Origin: JANSYL01 sp963921255
GTDB taxonomy: Bacteria; Pseudomonadota; Alphaproteobacteria; Rhodobacterales; Rhodobacteraceae
Direction: 5' to 3'
NCBI GenBank assembly: GCA_963921255.3
Contig: CAWUEW020000002.1
Span: 124,001 to 188,000 of the forward strand
DNA: 64,000 nucleotides
The notes beneath the pieces were generated by a model that was not told the DNA's origin, ran no database searches, and was given only the letters and a program-made list of their open reading frames with translations. Shown here piece by piece: positions 44,634-52,922 of this stretch. The translations under genes were made by a program, and so were the position numbers. Positions within the stretch are counted from its first letter, which is position 1. Every line of letters begins with the position of its first letter.

Positions 44634-45773
44634 CTACTCCGCTTCAGCGATCACGGTGACCTGCTGGCCCGGCACGACGCGATGGGCGCCGGTGCGGATC
44701 ATCTGGGCCCCGGGTTCAAATGTGCCGCGCACAAAGGCATTCTCGGCATCCGAATGCAGGACTTCGACCGCAGCCGTCCGGACGGTGCCGTCCTCAACGA
44801 CCAGAATGGTCCACGCGCTGCCAAGCCCTTCCTGCAGCGCATCCAACGCCACCCAGGCACCCGGCAAATCCACCTGCGTTTCCAGCGCCAGGGTTGCCGT
44901 CTGCCCAAAGGCCAGCGCGATGTCGCCCTGTACGTCGAAGACCGCGGTGCGCGTGCGTGTCACCGGATCAATGTCGGGTCGCAGCTGCGCCAGGCGGGCC
45001 GCGTGTTCCGCACCGTTGATCAGAATTGTCACGTCACTCAGCGTTTCGGTCGCGACGGACAAGGGCAAGCCAACCCGGACCTGCGGCGCGGCCGTTTCAA
45101 TGAGCGTCAGCACCGGGCCACCCGCGCCAAGGGTTTCGCCGCCATCGACGACGCGTTGCCCAACCCGGCCCTCAAACGGCGCGCGCAGGTCGGACTTCTC
45201 GATGTTGATCCGGACAGCGGCAATTGCGGCATCCGTTTCTGCGATGCGGTTCGTCAGCTCGTCCCGCGTGGCGCGCGCCTGATCGAGGGTTTCCTCGCTT
45301 GCGAAGCCTTCCTCGCGCAGGGCGGCGGCGCGCAACAGCCGGCCTTCTGCGAATTCCAGCTGCGCCTCTGTCGCTGCACGGGCGGCTTCCAGTCGGGTCT
45401 GCTCCGCCTCCAGCAAGGCGGTGTCGAGCTGCGCCAAAAGCTGGCCTTCGTTGACCAAATCGCCCTCGTCGACCAGCAGCGCGGCCAACCGACCGCCCAG
45501 TTCGAAGGACACATCGACATTTGCAGCGGCCTCGACTTGCCCGACGAAGTGCCGGGACACGCTGTAGCCCGGTTCGGCCAACAGGGGGGTCACCGCAACG
45601 GGGATCAGATCCGCCGTTTCGACGATGGCACTGGCCTCGGCCCGTTCGGCCAGAAAGCTTGAGCCGTAGACCACCGCACCGCCGGATGCCGCCAGCACGG
45701 CCAAGGTGACTGAAGTGTTCAAAGTCGCCCGCATCACGCGGCGCATTGCTGTCGGTTTTTCCACGTCCGCCAT
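44634..45773 (-). CDS. RND efflux periplasmic adaptor (membrane fusion protein)
   Basis: The start at MADVEKPT (45773) is followed by a membrane anchor (TLNTSVTLAVLAASGGAVVYGSSFLA). The ~379-residue protein has the adaptor layout: a lipoyl half (GQVEAAANVDVSFELGGRLAALLVDEGDLVNEGQLLAQLD), an alpha-hairpin rich in Glu/Ala/Arg, the return lipoyl half (LRAPFEGRVGQRVVDGGETLGAGGPVLTLIE) and beta-barrel and membrane-proximal domains. It links the pump to an outer-membrane channel. It is the first gene of the two-gene efflux operon, 5 bp before the RND start, divergent from the TetR gene. Confidence 0.9.
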   Translation of the reverse strand: MADVEKPTAMRRVMRATLNTSVTLAVLAASGGAVVYGSSFLAERAEASAIVETADLIPVAVTPLLAEPGYSVSRHFVGQVEAAANVDVSFELGGRLAALLVDEGDLVNEGQLLAQLDTALLEAEQTRLEAARAATEAQLEFAEGRLLRAAALREEGFASEETLDQARATRDELTNRIAETDAAIAAVRINIEKSDLRAPFEGRVGQRVVDGGETLGAGGPVLTLIETAAPQVRVGLPLSVATETLSDVTILINGAEHAARLAQLRPDIDPVTRTRTAVFDVQGDIALAFGQTATLALETQVDLPGAWVALDALQEGLGSAWTILVVEDGTVRTAAVEVLHSDAENAFVRGTFEPGAQMIRTGAHRVVPGQQVTVIAEAE

Positions 45774-45789
45774 GATCGGCCCCTTCAAA

Positions 45790-45824
45790 GTTAGTGTCTC
45801 TTACATATGTTAGTGTTACTTACT
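45790..45824. promoter_or_regulatory. two tandem 15-bp repeats in the RND/TetR divergent promoter
   Basis: GTTAGTGTCTCTTAC at 45790-45804 and GTTAGTGTTACTTAC at 45810-45824 match at 13 of 15 positions and are exactly 20 bp apart, about two helical turns, so they face the same side of DNA. They lie between the adaptor start (45773) and the TetR start (45861), and are likely operator sites for that repressor. A TTGACA box at 45825-45830 could be the tetR -35. Confidence 0.6.
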
Positions 45825-45860
45825 TTGACAAGTCTTACGAAACCTGAAACCATCTGGATC

Positions 45861-46493
45861 ATGAAAAAAAACGCAGAACCGCAACGGCGCGCGCAGTACC
45901 ACCACGGCGATCTGAAGGCGCAATTGATTGAAGCCACCCGACAATTGGTCGAGGCAAAGGGCCCCGATCATTTGTCGGTCTCAGAGGCCTGTCGCATTGC
46001 TGGTGTCTCGACCGCCGCTCCTTACAAGCACTTCAAAGATAAGGATGATTTGCTGCGCGCGGTCGCACTCGGCGGCATGGAGCGTCAGCACGATCAAATG
46101 GCCGCGGCCATCGTGCCCCTGCCCCCGCGGTGCCTCGAACGTTTCGTGGCGCTTGGCCGGGTCTATGTCGGATTTGCCCAGAAAGAGCCGGCCGTATTTC
46201 GGTTGATGTTCGCGCTGTCCGACGACCATGCAGACGATGATGCGTTGGTGAAGAAGGGCTTCGACACCTTCGGGATCGTCAAGGCCGAGGTCGCGGATTA
46301 CCGGGGCAGCGCCACGATCGAGGAGGCCGATGACCGCCGTGCTTTCCAGCTTTGGAGCTTTGTGCACGGCCTGTCGTTTTTGATGATCGACGGCAAGATG
46401 GCCAAGGTGAACCTTCCCTTCGACCTCGACGCCATGTTGCTCGACATTTCCGCCAAGGTGATGTCGGACGTGAAAGTGGCCGCGCCGGTCTAG
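45861..46493 (+). CDS. TetR-family transcriptional regulator
   Basis: The start at MKKNAEPQRR (45861) places the DNA-binding domain at the N terminus: HHGDLKAQLIEATRQLVEAKGPDHLSVSEACRIAGVSTAAPYKHFKDKDDLLRAV is a complete TetR_N helix-turn-helix. The C-terminal ligand domain (residues ~90-210) resembles TetR_C WHG/AcrR-like types. Divergent placement and the two tandem repeats in the gap suggest it represses the efflux operon and itself, being released by a pump substrate. Its stop overlaps the convergent phosphomutase stop by four bases. Confidence 0.9.
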   Translation: MKKNAEPQRRAQYHHGDLKAQLIEATRQLVEAKGPDHLSVSEACRIAGVSTAAPYKHFKDKDDLLRAVALGGMERQHDQMAAAIVPLPPRCLERFVALGRVYVGFAQKEPAVFRLMFALSDDHADDDALVKKGFDTFGIVKAEVADYRGSATIEEADDRRAFQLWSFVHGLSFLMIDGKMAKVNLPFDLDAMLLDISAKVMSDVKVAAPV

Positions 46494-47875
46494 GCTGCGG
46501 CCACCCGCGCCGCGACCACGCCGAGGGCTTTGGCCAACGTCTGCTGCGCCAATTGAGCGGTTTCCGCTTCGATGTAGACACGCAACTCCGGTGCATTACC
46601 CGATGGCCGCAGGTGCAGAACCGACCCGGTTTCATCTGTGATCCGCAAACCATCCGTTTCGTCCACGCCCGCCTCGACGCCAAGCCCTGCATCTCGCAGC
46701 AAAGCGGCGCGCGCACCGGCATCGGACTGCAGGGTTGCGATGAACGCCCGTGACAGATCGGTGGGTGTATCCTTCAGCCGGTCGGCAGCGGTATGGCGGA
46801 TCGCCTCGCGCTCGGCCAGATCCGCGACGCTGACCCCCTCGGCCTGGGCCGCTGCGAGGGGCGCGATGATCGGCAGAAAGCTGTCGCGCGTGGCCAGGGG
46901 CGGCAAAACTCCGGCCGGCGCGTCGGCATCAAATCCCAGGAGGAACCCGCCATTGGCTTCATACCCAACCACCCGTCCGGTCTCGGCCTCCATGCCAGCG
47001 ATGACATAAGGCGAGCCAATCCGCGTGAAGGCCACACGGTCGAACCCGCGCGCGCCGACGCTGGAGTTCGACGAGATGGGCGTGACCACCGCGTCCGCCG
47101 CCAAAAGCCGGGCGGTAATCTGGCCCAGGATGTCCCCGGGGATCACCTGCCCCGCGGCGTCCGTCAGCATCGGACGGTCACTGTCCCCATCGGTCGAGAC
47201 CAGCGCGTCCAAACCATCGACCCATGCCTTGAACTGCTGCCGCGTGTCGGGATCGACGGCTTCGGTGTCCACCGGGATGAAGGTGTCGGACCGCCCAAAT
47301 TCACGCACCGTTGCACCAAGGGCCGACAGGACATCCATCAACGCATCGCGCCCCACCGCCGAATGGGTGTAGACCCCGATGGTCAGACCGGCCAGCGCCT
47401 GACCGCCAAAGGCCGTCACGTAGCGATGCACAAACCGGCGGCCAACCTCGGCATCGTCCACGATCGTGGCGGGTGTCGATGGCGCCGCCTCGGCGTCAAG
47501 TGCTGCGGTGATCGCCTCTTCCTCAGGCTTGGTGATCTCGCCGGCACGGGTGTAGAACTTGATGCCATTGCGATCCGCCGGAATGTGCGAGCCCGTGACC
47601 ATGATGGCGCCGCAATCCGCGTCCTGCGCCGCCAGCGCCAGCGCGGGTGTGGGAACGGCACCGGCCCGGACAACGTCAACGCCCTCAGCGCTGGCTGTGC
47701 TGGCAATCACGTCCGAGATCGACGGCGACGACGGACGCAAATCCCATCCGATGAAAATCCGGCCGCCGTGGTCGCAGCTTGCCAAAAAGGCGCGCGTGTA
47801 CCGGGCGACAAATTCGGGCGTCAATTCCACCGCAAGACCGCGGAGGCCACTCGTGCCGAAACTGGGGGCCATCAA
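46490..47875 (-). CDS. phosphomannomutase / phosphoglucosamine-type phosphohexomutase
   Basis: The 461-residue alpha-D-phosphohexomutase has SFGTSGLRG at the N terminus, the phosphoserine loop CGAIMVTGSHIPADRNGIKFY (Ser is the phosphorylated residue), the metal loop STDGDSDRPML, the sugar loop GYEANGGFLLG and the phosphate loop RPSGNAPELRVYIEA. It interconverts hexose-1- and hexose-6-phosphates for surface glycans. Compared with the usual 'TASHNP' active loop, TGSHIPADRNG is the variant seen in one bacterial subgroup (CpsG-like). No sugar-nucleotide genes adjoin it. Confidence 0.88.
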   Translation of the reverse strand: MMAPSFGTSGLRGLAVELTPEFVARYTRAFLASCDHGGRIFIGWDLRPSSPSISDVIASTASAEGVDVVRAGAVPTPALALAAQDADCGAIMVTGSHIPADRNGIKFYTRAGEITKPEEEAITAALDAEAAPSTPATIVDDAEVGRRFVHRYVTAFGGQALAGLTIGVYTHSAVGRDALMDVLSALGATVREFGRSDTFIPVDTEAVDPDTRQQFKAWVDGLDALVSTDGDSDRPMLTDAAGQVIPGDILGQITARLLAADAVVTPISSNSSVGARGFDRVAFTRIGSPYVIAGMEAETGRVVGYEANGGFLLGFDADAPAGVLPPLATRDSFLPIIAPLAAAQAEGVSVADLAEREAIRHTAADRLKDTPTDLSRAFIATLQSDAGARAALLRDAGLGVEAGVDETDGLRITDETGSVLHLRPSGNAPELRVYIEAETAQLAQQTLAKALGVVAARVAAA

Positions 47876-47995
47876 CCTGTCCTTCGCATCAATCCATTAT
47901 TCAAACCGCACGCCGGCGCATCTGCGTGGCCCGCGCTGATCCAATCAGTGCGGCAACACCGACGCAATTTCAACAACGGCGATGGGCTTTTGGGC

Positions 47996-49981
47996 TCAGG
48001 CAGACACGGTTTTTGGCGCGCTCCCGTCCCGGTCGCGGCCCATCCAGTTCAGTGCAAGAATGGCCACCACCACCGCAAGGCCAATGGCTTCCACCATGAA
48101 GTCAGGCCAGAAAATCGCGATGACACCGGGCACGAGCACGGCGCGTTGCCACAGGGGCACGTTGCTGAACAGATACCCCTCCAACGCGGCCGCAAAGGCC
48201 ATCAGCGCCACGATCGCAAGGAAGCCCGCCCAGATCACCACGGGCAACGGTCCGCCAAGGATGATCTCCTCGTTGAACACCATGAAGAGCGGCACGAGGT
48301 AGAGGCCTTTTGCGTATTTCCAGGCCTGGACACTGGTCTCCATCGGTTTCGATCCCGCGATGGCAGATCCCGCAAAGCCCGCCAAAGCCACGGGTGGCGT
48401 GACGTTGGAATCCTGCGAATACCAGAACACGACGAGATGGGCGATCAGGAGCGGCACGCCGAACTCGGTCGTCAGGGCCGGACCGACAAGGATGATCAGA
48501 ACGATATAGGCCGCGGTCACAGGCAGCCCCATCCCGAGGATGAGGCTCGCGATCAAGACCAGGATCAACGCGAGGACGATATTGCCGCCCGAGAAGGCGA
48601 TCATCATGGCCGAGAACTTCAGGCCAAGGCCCGTCAGGCCGACAACGCCTACGATGATCCCGGCCACCGCGCAGGCCATGGACACGGCAACCGCGTTTCG
48701 CGCGCCCAAGGCCAACGCCTGGAAAGTCAGCTCGATGCCCCGGCGGCTGAGCGCCACGAACCCGTCCATGGTCGGCTTGTCCGTGAAGAAGTTCCAAAGC
48801 GCCCGTGCCACGGCGGCACCCACAATGGTCAGGATGGCGTAAAACCCAACCCGCATGGGCGAATACCCGGCCACAAGGAAGCCAACCAGCGCGATCAGCG
48901 GCACCAGGAAATGCCAGCCCTCGGCCAGCACCTTGCGGACGCTTGGCAGCTCTTCTGCCGGCAATCCGCGCAAGCCCTGTTTCACGGCAGCGATGTGGAC
49001 CAGCAGATAGACCGCCCCGAAGTAGAGGAAGGCCGGGAAAATCGAAACCAGCACGATCTCGACATAGGGCACCTGGGTAAACTCGCTCATCAGGAAGGCC
49101 CCCGCACCCATCAGGGGCGGCATGATCTGCCCGCCTGTGGACGCCGCGGCCTCGATCCCGCCGGCCTGCTTGGCCTTGTAGCCAAGCCGCTTCATCAGCG
49201 GGATTGTGAAGGCACCTGTGGTCACCACGTTGGCGATGGCCGAGCCCGAGATCGACCCCATGCCCGCCGACGCAATGACCGAAGCCTTGGCCGGCCCACC
49301 CCGCTGCCGCCCCGTGGCGGCATAGGCGAGATCGATGAAGAACTTGCCCGCGCCCGTGACCTCAAGGAAGGCGCCGAACAACACGAAGACAAAAACAAAG
49401 GTCGCGGCGACGCCCAGGGGGATGCCAAAGATACCTTCGGCACCCAGGGTCATCTGGCTGGCAAGGCGTTCGAGCGAATAGCCGCGGTGGTTGAGGATGC
49501 CCGGCATCCAATCGGCGAGGAACGGCAACTCCCCGCGCGAGCCTGCGAAGGCATAGGCGATGAAAACCGCGCCAATAATGGTCATGCCCAGACCCACCGC
49601 GCGACGGGCCCCCTCCAGCACGATGAAGACCGTCAGAATGCCGACCCACACATCAATGTCGCGCGGGAAGATCTGGTTGGCGATGGTGTCGATATTGACC
49701 GGCAGCCAGGCCCCGACGACCACGCTGCAGGCGATCAGAGTGCCATCGATGGCCCATCCCAACACGCCACGGGGGCGGTGGCGGCCAAAGACCGGGTAGA
49801 TCAGGAAACACAGAACCAGAATGAAGCCCAAGTGGATCGGGCGCTGGTAGAACAGTCCGAGGGGCTGGACCCCGGCGGCGTAAAGCTGAAACAGCGACAG
49901 GCAGATGCCGACAATGGTGATTGCCTTCAACACGAACCACGGTTGCGGGGGTGGCGCTTGGATTTCAGCTTCGGTTGCCAT
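47996..49981 (-). CDS. TRAP transporter fused permease (4TM-12TM), TAXI type
   Basis: The 661-residue integral membrane protein has ~18 predicted helices, with the small-subunit (DctQ-like) part at the N terminus fused to the DctM-like large part. Recognisable stretches are GVAATFVFVFVLFGAFLEVTGAGKFFIDLAYAATGRQRGGPAKASVIASAGMGSISGSAIANVVTTGAFTIPLMKRLGY, typical of the TRAP 4TM/12TM family. It uses sodium or proton gradients to import a ligand bound by the TAXI-type protein encoded at 50452. It is last in a three-gene operon; its start overlaps the DUF1850 stop. Confidence 0.92.
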   Translation of the reverse strand: MATEAEIQAPPPQPWFVLKAITIVGICLSLFQLYAAGVQPLGLFYQRPIHLGFILVLCFLIYPVFGRHRPRGVLGWAIDGTLIACSVVVGAWLPVNIDTIANQIFPRDIDVWVGILTVFIVLEGARRAVGLGMTIIGAVFIAYAFAGSRGELPFLADWMPGILNHRGYSLERLASQMTLGAEGIFGIPLGVAATFVFVFVLFGAFLEVTGAGKFFIDLAYAATGRQRGGPAKASVIASAGMGSISGSAIANVVTTGAFTIPLMKRLGYKAKQAGGIEAAASTGGQIMPPLMGAGAFLMSEFTQVPYVEIVLVSIFPAFLYFGAVYLLVHIAAVKQGLRGLPAEELPSVRKVLAEGWHFLVPLIALVGFLVAGYSPMRVGFYAILTIVGAAVARALWNFFTDKPTMDGFVALSRRGIELTFQALALGARNAVAVSMACAVAGIIVGVVGLTGLGLKFSAMMIAFSGGNIVLALILVLIASLILGMGLPVTAAYIVLIILVGPALTTEFGVPLLIAHLVVFWYSQDSNVTPPVALAGFAGSAIAGSKPMETSVQAWKYAKGLYLVPLFMVFNEEIILGGPLPVVIWAGFLAIVALMAFAAALEGYLFSNVPLWQRAVLVPGVIAIFWPDFMVEAIGLAVVVAILALNWMGRDRDGSAPKTVSA

Positions 49982-50445
49982 CAGTTGGTCCCTTCCGTCA
50001 GGGCGATGCGCACCCGTCCGCGCGGCGCGGCGTCGGACAACGACACCTCGCGCTCGCCCACGCGCAGACGATGATTGACGAAGCCGCGCCCGGGGCGCAG
50101 CACATAGGCGTTGCCCGGCACGGGCTCATTGATATCGAGAATAAGATAGCCGCCCTGGCCATCTGACACCTGACGGCCCCGCCCGGGAATATGCCCCAAG
50201 CCAGCCGCGAAATCGGGCAGATGCGACCAGATCAGCACCATTTGTCCATCAAGGTTGGCGTAGCAGTCAGACACCTCGAACCCTTGGACCGAGTGTCGCC
50301 ACAGCACGCACCATTCGGACCCGTCCGGCACGTCAAAACGCGCAATCTCCGAACCACCCAAAACGGTGGCGGTCAGAGTTTCCGCGTTCGCAAAAGTCGT
50401 GAAAAGGAGGAGGGCAAGACACCCTCCTCCGATCTTGGAGCGCAC
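49981..50445 (-). CDS. DUF1850 domain protein
   Basis: The 154-residue product has a signal peptide-like start (MRSKIGGGCLALLLFTTFANA). RFDVPDGSEWCVLWRHSVQGFEVSDCYANLDGQMVL matches the DUF1850 pattern ('hSv...p..e.y'), with two Cys that may pair. DUF1850 proteins typically lie between the TAXI binding protein and the fused permease, as here. Their function is not known; they may assist substrate handling at the membrane. The start codon region overlaps a hairpin (50402-50430). It lies only 6 bp from the binding-protein stop. Confidence 0.85.
   Translation of the reverse strand: MRSKIGGGCLALLLFTTFANAETLTATVLGGSEIARFDVPDGSEWCVLWRHSVQGFEVSDCYANLDGQMVLIWSHLPDFAAGLGHIPGRGRQVSDGQGGYLILDINEPVPGNAYVLRPGRGFVNHRLRVGEREVSLSDAAPRGRVRIALTEGTN
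50402..50430 (-). terminator. attenuator-like hairpin after the TAXI binding-protein gene
   Basis: On the minus strand GGAGGAGGG (50430-50422) pairs with CCCTCCTCC (50414-50406), followed by TTTTC. It lies within the first codons of the DUF1850 gene, just after the binding-protein stop at 50452. It would let most transcripts end after the binding protein, and may also affect translation of the next gene. Confidence 0.65.
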
Positions 50446-50451
50446 TGGGCT

Positions 50452-51408
50452 TTAGGGGCGCAGAGCGTCCGGCACAGTTGCGCCGGCTTCTTCGTAGTAG
50501 CGGATCGCGCCAGGATGCAGCGGGATCGGCGTGGCCGACATGGTGAAGTCGATCGTGGTCTGGTTGGCCGCCGGGTGGACCGCACGCAGATCATCAATGT
50601 TCTCGAAGATCGCACGGGTGATCTGGTACACCAGTTCTTCGTCCATCTCGTCAGAGACGGTCATCACGTTGGCAGCGCCCAGAACCGAGGTGTCCGGAAC
50701 ACCGTCATAGGTGCCGCCGGCCAGGGTCGTGCGGGCGAAGAGCGGCTGCGCGGCCATTGCGGCTGCGAACTCTTCTTCGCTCAGTTCGATGATGTGGATC
50801 GACTGGGTGGTCGACAGGTTCAGGATCGACGACGTCGGTGCGCCAACCGACCAGAAGCCGGCGTCGATGTCGCCGTTGGCCAATGCATCTGCGGTTTCGT
50901 TGAAGTTCAGGCGCTGCTCGTCGATGTCATCATAGGTGATGCCATTGGCTTCGAGGATGATCTGCGCGTTCACTTCGGTGCCCGAACCCGGGGCACCCAC
51001 CGAAACGCGCTTGCCCGCGAGATCCGACAACGAGGTAATGCCCGAACCTTCCAGCGTCACGATCTGGATCATGTTGGCGTACATGGACGCCATTGCGCGC
51101 AGCATCGGCAGCGCCTGACCGTCGAAACGGCCGGTGCCCGCGTATGCGGCTTGCACGGTGTCCGCGAGGCCGAGGCCCATATCCGCGTCACCGGTCGCGA
51201 TCAGACCCATGTTCTCGACCGATGCGCCGGTCACCTCTGCGGTGCCCGAGTAGCCGTCGACATGGTTGTTGATGACTTCGGCAACGCCGCCGCCCATCGG
51301 GAAATACACGCCGCCGGTGCCGCCGGTCGCGACGGACAGCTGCGTCTGTGCGAATGCCGGCGCAGCCGCAAGCACGGCGGTCGCGGCAATAGCCTGGAAC
51401 AGTTTCAT
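50452..51408 (-). CDS. TAXI-family TRAP transporter substrate-binding protein
   Basis: The start at 51408 follows GGGAGG and yields a signal peptide (MKLFQAIAATAVLAAAPAFA). The mature ~298 residues are of the TAXI family: QLSVATGGTGGVYFPMGGGVAEVIN, GLADTVQAAYAG, GKRVSVGAPGSGTEVNAQIILEANG and IPLHPGAIRYYEEAG at the C terminus. It captures a small organic acid-like ligand in the periplasm and passes it to the fused permease. The frame is open upstream for 116 codons, but that part has no sign of being coding. The ligand is unknown. Confidence 0.93.
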   Translation of the reverse strand: MKLFQAIAATAVLAAAPAFAQTQLSVATGGTGGVYFPMGGGVAEVINNHVDGYSGTAEVTGASVENMGLIATGDADMGLGLADTVQAAYAGTGRFDGQALPMLRAMASMYANMIQIVTLEGSGITSLSDLAGKRVSVGAPGSGTEVNAQIILEANGITYDDIDEQRLNFNETADALANGDIDAGFWSVGAPTSSILNLSTTQSIHIIELSEEEFAAAMAAQPLFARTTLAGGTYDGVPDTSVLGAANVMTVSDEMDEELVYQITRAIFENIDDLRAVHPAANQTTIDFTMSATPIPLHPGAIRYYEEAGATVPDALRP

Positions 51409-51610
51409 TGAGATCCTCCCGTAACTCAGTTTTGTTATGCAATCCGACTTAGGGCATTGTGTCACACGAGCCAAGACCGTCTGGCGACTTGAGACGGCCA
51501 ATAGCCATTTTCTATTGGCATTTCCGCGGGCAACTGGGCCTAGGCTATCGCTAACGTGCCCCAATGGTTGATTGCAGCGCCACCTCGTCGCGCCAAACGG
51601 GCAAGGCGGC

Positions 51611-52921
51611 TCACTCCCGCAGCGCGGTATCTCGCACCCGAACAATGGGTTCGGTGATATAGCCCAACACGGTGCGCCGACCCGACAGAATGTCCACGGT
51701 CGCCACCATGCCGGGCAGAATGTCGACCGGTTGATCGTCTCCATCCAGCAGAACACCTGATGTCTGGACCTCGACCACGAACACGCTGTCCTCGCGCCCC
51801 GGCCGTGTCACAGCATCCGCCCCAACGCGCAGAATGCTCCCATCAATCGCGCCATAGCGCGACGGGTCATACGCGGTGATCGAAATGCGCACATCCTGAC
51901 CCAAATGCACAAACGCGACATCAGATGGCGGCAGGTAAGCCTCAACAATCAATTCGTCTTCGACCGGCACGATCTCGACCAGCGGATCCCCTGCGCGCGC
52001 CAGACCACCAAGCGTGTTCATTTGCAGCCGGTTCACAACGCCCCGGACTGGGGCAGTTAGCACGGCCCGGGTCAACCGCGTCTCAATCGCGGGAAGGCGC
52101 ACCAGAATCTCCGACAGTTCGGCTTCGGTTCGGGCCAATTCATCCAACGCGGCCGAGCGCGCCGCAGATTGAACCGCCCCGATGCGGTCGTCGATTTCGG
52201 CGGCGGCGGCCTCAGCCACCAGCAGAGAGGATTGCGCCTCGGCCAGCACACCGCTCGCTTCGGCCCGGCGCCCTTCCAGCCGAATGAGCGAGGTTTGCGG
52301 CTCCACCCCGCTGGCAACGAGGGGCGCGATCAGCGCGATTTCGTCTTCGACCAAGGTGAGCGTTGTTTGCGCCGTTGCGATCCGTGCCCGTGCTTCCTGG
52401 ACCTGCTGCTGGCGCTGGCTTTGCTGGCGGTCCAGCACGGCAATCTCGTCTCTCAGAGCCACGCGGCGTGCCTCAAAAAGGGATTGCTCGGAGCTAACCA
52501 AGTTTGGCGTTTCTTCCGAAGCCACCGGATCGGGGACGAACGATGTGTCGTCGATCTCGGTGCGCAAGCGGTCGATGCGCAACTGCAGCGCCCGCACCCG
52601 TCGTTGCGCCTGGACCAATTCCCCTTCGATGGCGGTGCCGTCGAGGGTTATCAACGGCGCGCCAGCATCGACCAAGGCCCCTTCAGTGACATGGATATCG
52701 GTAATCACACCCGGCTCCGACGGTTGCACAATCTGCACTTCGGCCGATGGAACAACCCGGCCTTCGGCGCGCGTAACCGCGTCGATTTCGGTCAGGCTGG
52801 CCCAAATGAAGAAGCACACCAGGAACGCCAGGATGAGGAGCAACAGGAGCGAAGACCGCACTGGGTTCCCGCCCTGTACCTCGCGGGCCATGTCCTGAGC
52901 CGTCTTGATGTGCCGGGCCAT
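51611..52921 (-). CDS. HlyD-family type I secretion membrane fusion protein
   Basis: The start at MARHIKTAQDMA (52921) overlaps the region of the ABC gene stop (52923-52925) and begins a ~436-residue protein. It has a single membrane anchor (SSLLLLLILAFLVCFFIWASLTEIDAVTRAEGRVVPS), a lipoyl segment (VQIVQPSEPGVITDIHVTEGALVDAGAPLITLD), a long coiled coil (~residues 115-285) and the return TAPVRGVVNRLQMNTLGGLARAGDPLVEIVP. It bridges the inner-membrane ABC exporter and TolC. It is the last gene of the adhesin-secretion operon. Confidence 0.93.
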   Translation of the reverse strand: MARHIKTAQDMAREVQGGNPVRSSLLLLLILAFLVCFFIWASLTEIDAVTRAEGRVVPSAEVQIVQPSEPGVITDIHVTEGALVDAGAPLITLDGTAIEGELVQAQRRVRALQLRIDRLRTEIDDTSFVPDPVASEETPNLVSSEQSLFEARRVALRDEIAVLDRQQSQRQQQVQEARARIATAQTTLTLVEDEIALIAPLVASGVEPQTSLIRLEGRRAEASGVLAEAQSSLLVAEAAAAEIDDRIGAVQSAARSAALDELARTEAELSEILVRLPAIETRLTRAVLTAPVRGVVNRLQMNTLGGLARAGDPLVEIVPVEDELIVEAYLPPSDVAFVHLGQDVRISITAYDPSRYGAIDGSILRVGADAVTRPGREDSVFVVEVQTSGVLLDGDDQPVDILPGMVATVDILSGRRTVLGYITEPIVRVRDTALRE

Positions 52922-52922
52922 G

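Noticed and set aside
46793..50074. 1,093-codon open frame on the plus strand
   Set aside because: It lies wholly antisense to the phosphomutase, TRAP permease and DUF1850 genes, is rich in Arg/Gly/His/Asp repeats without domains, and is typical of third-position GC bias.
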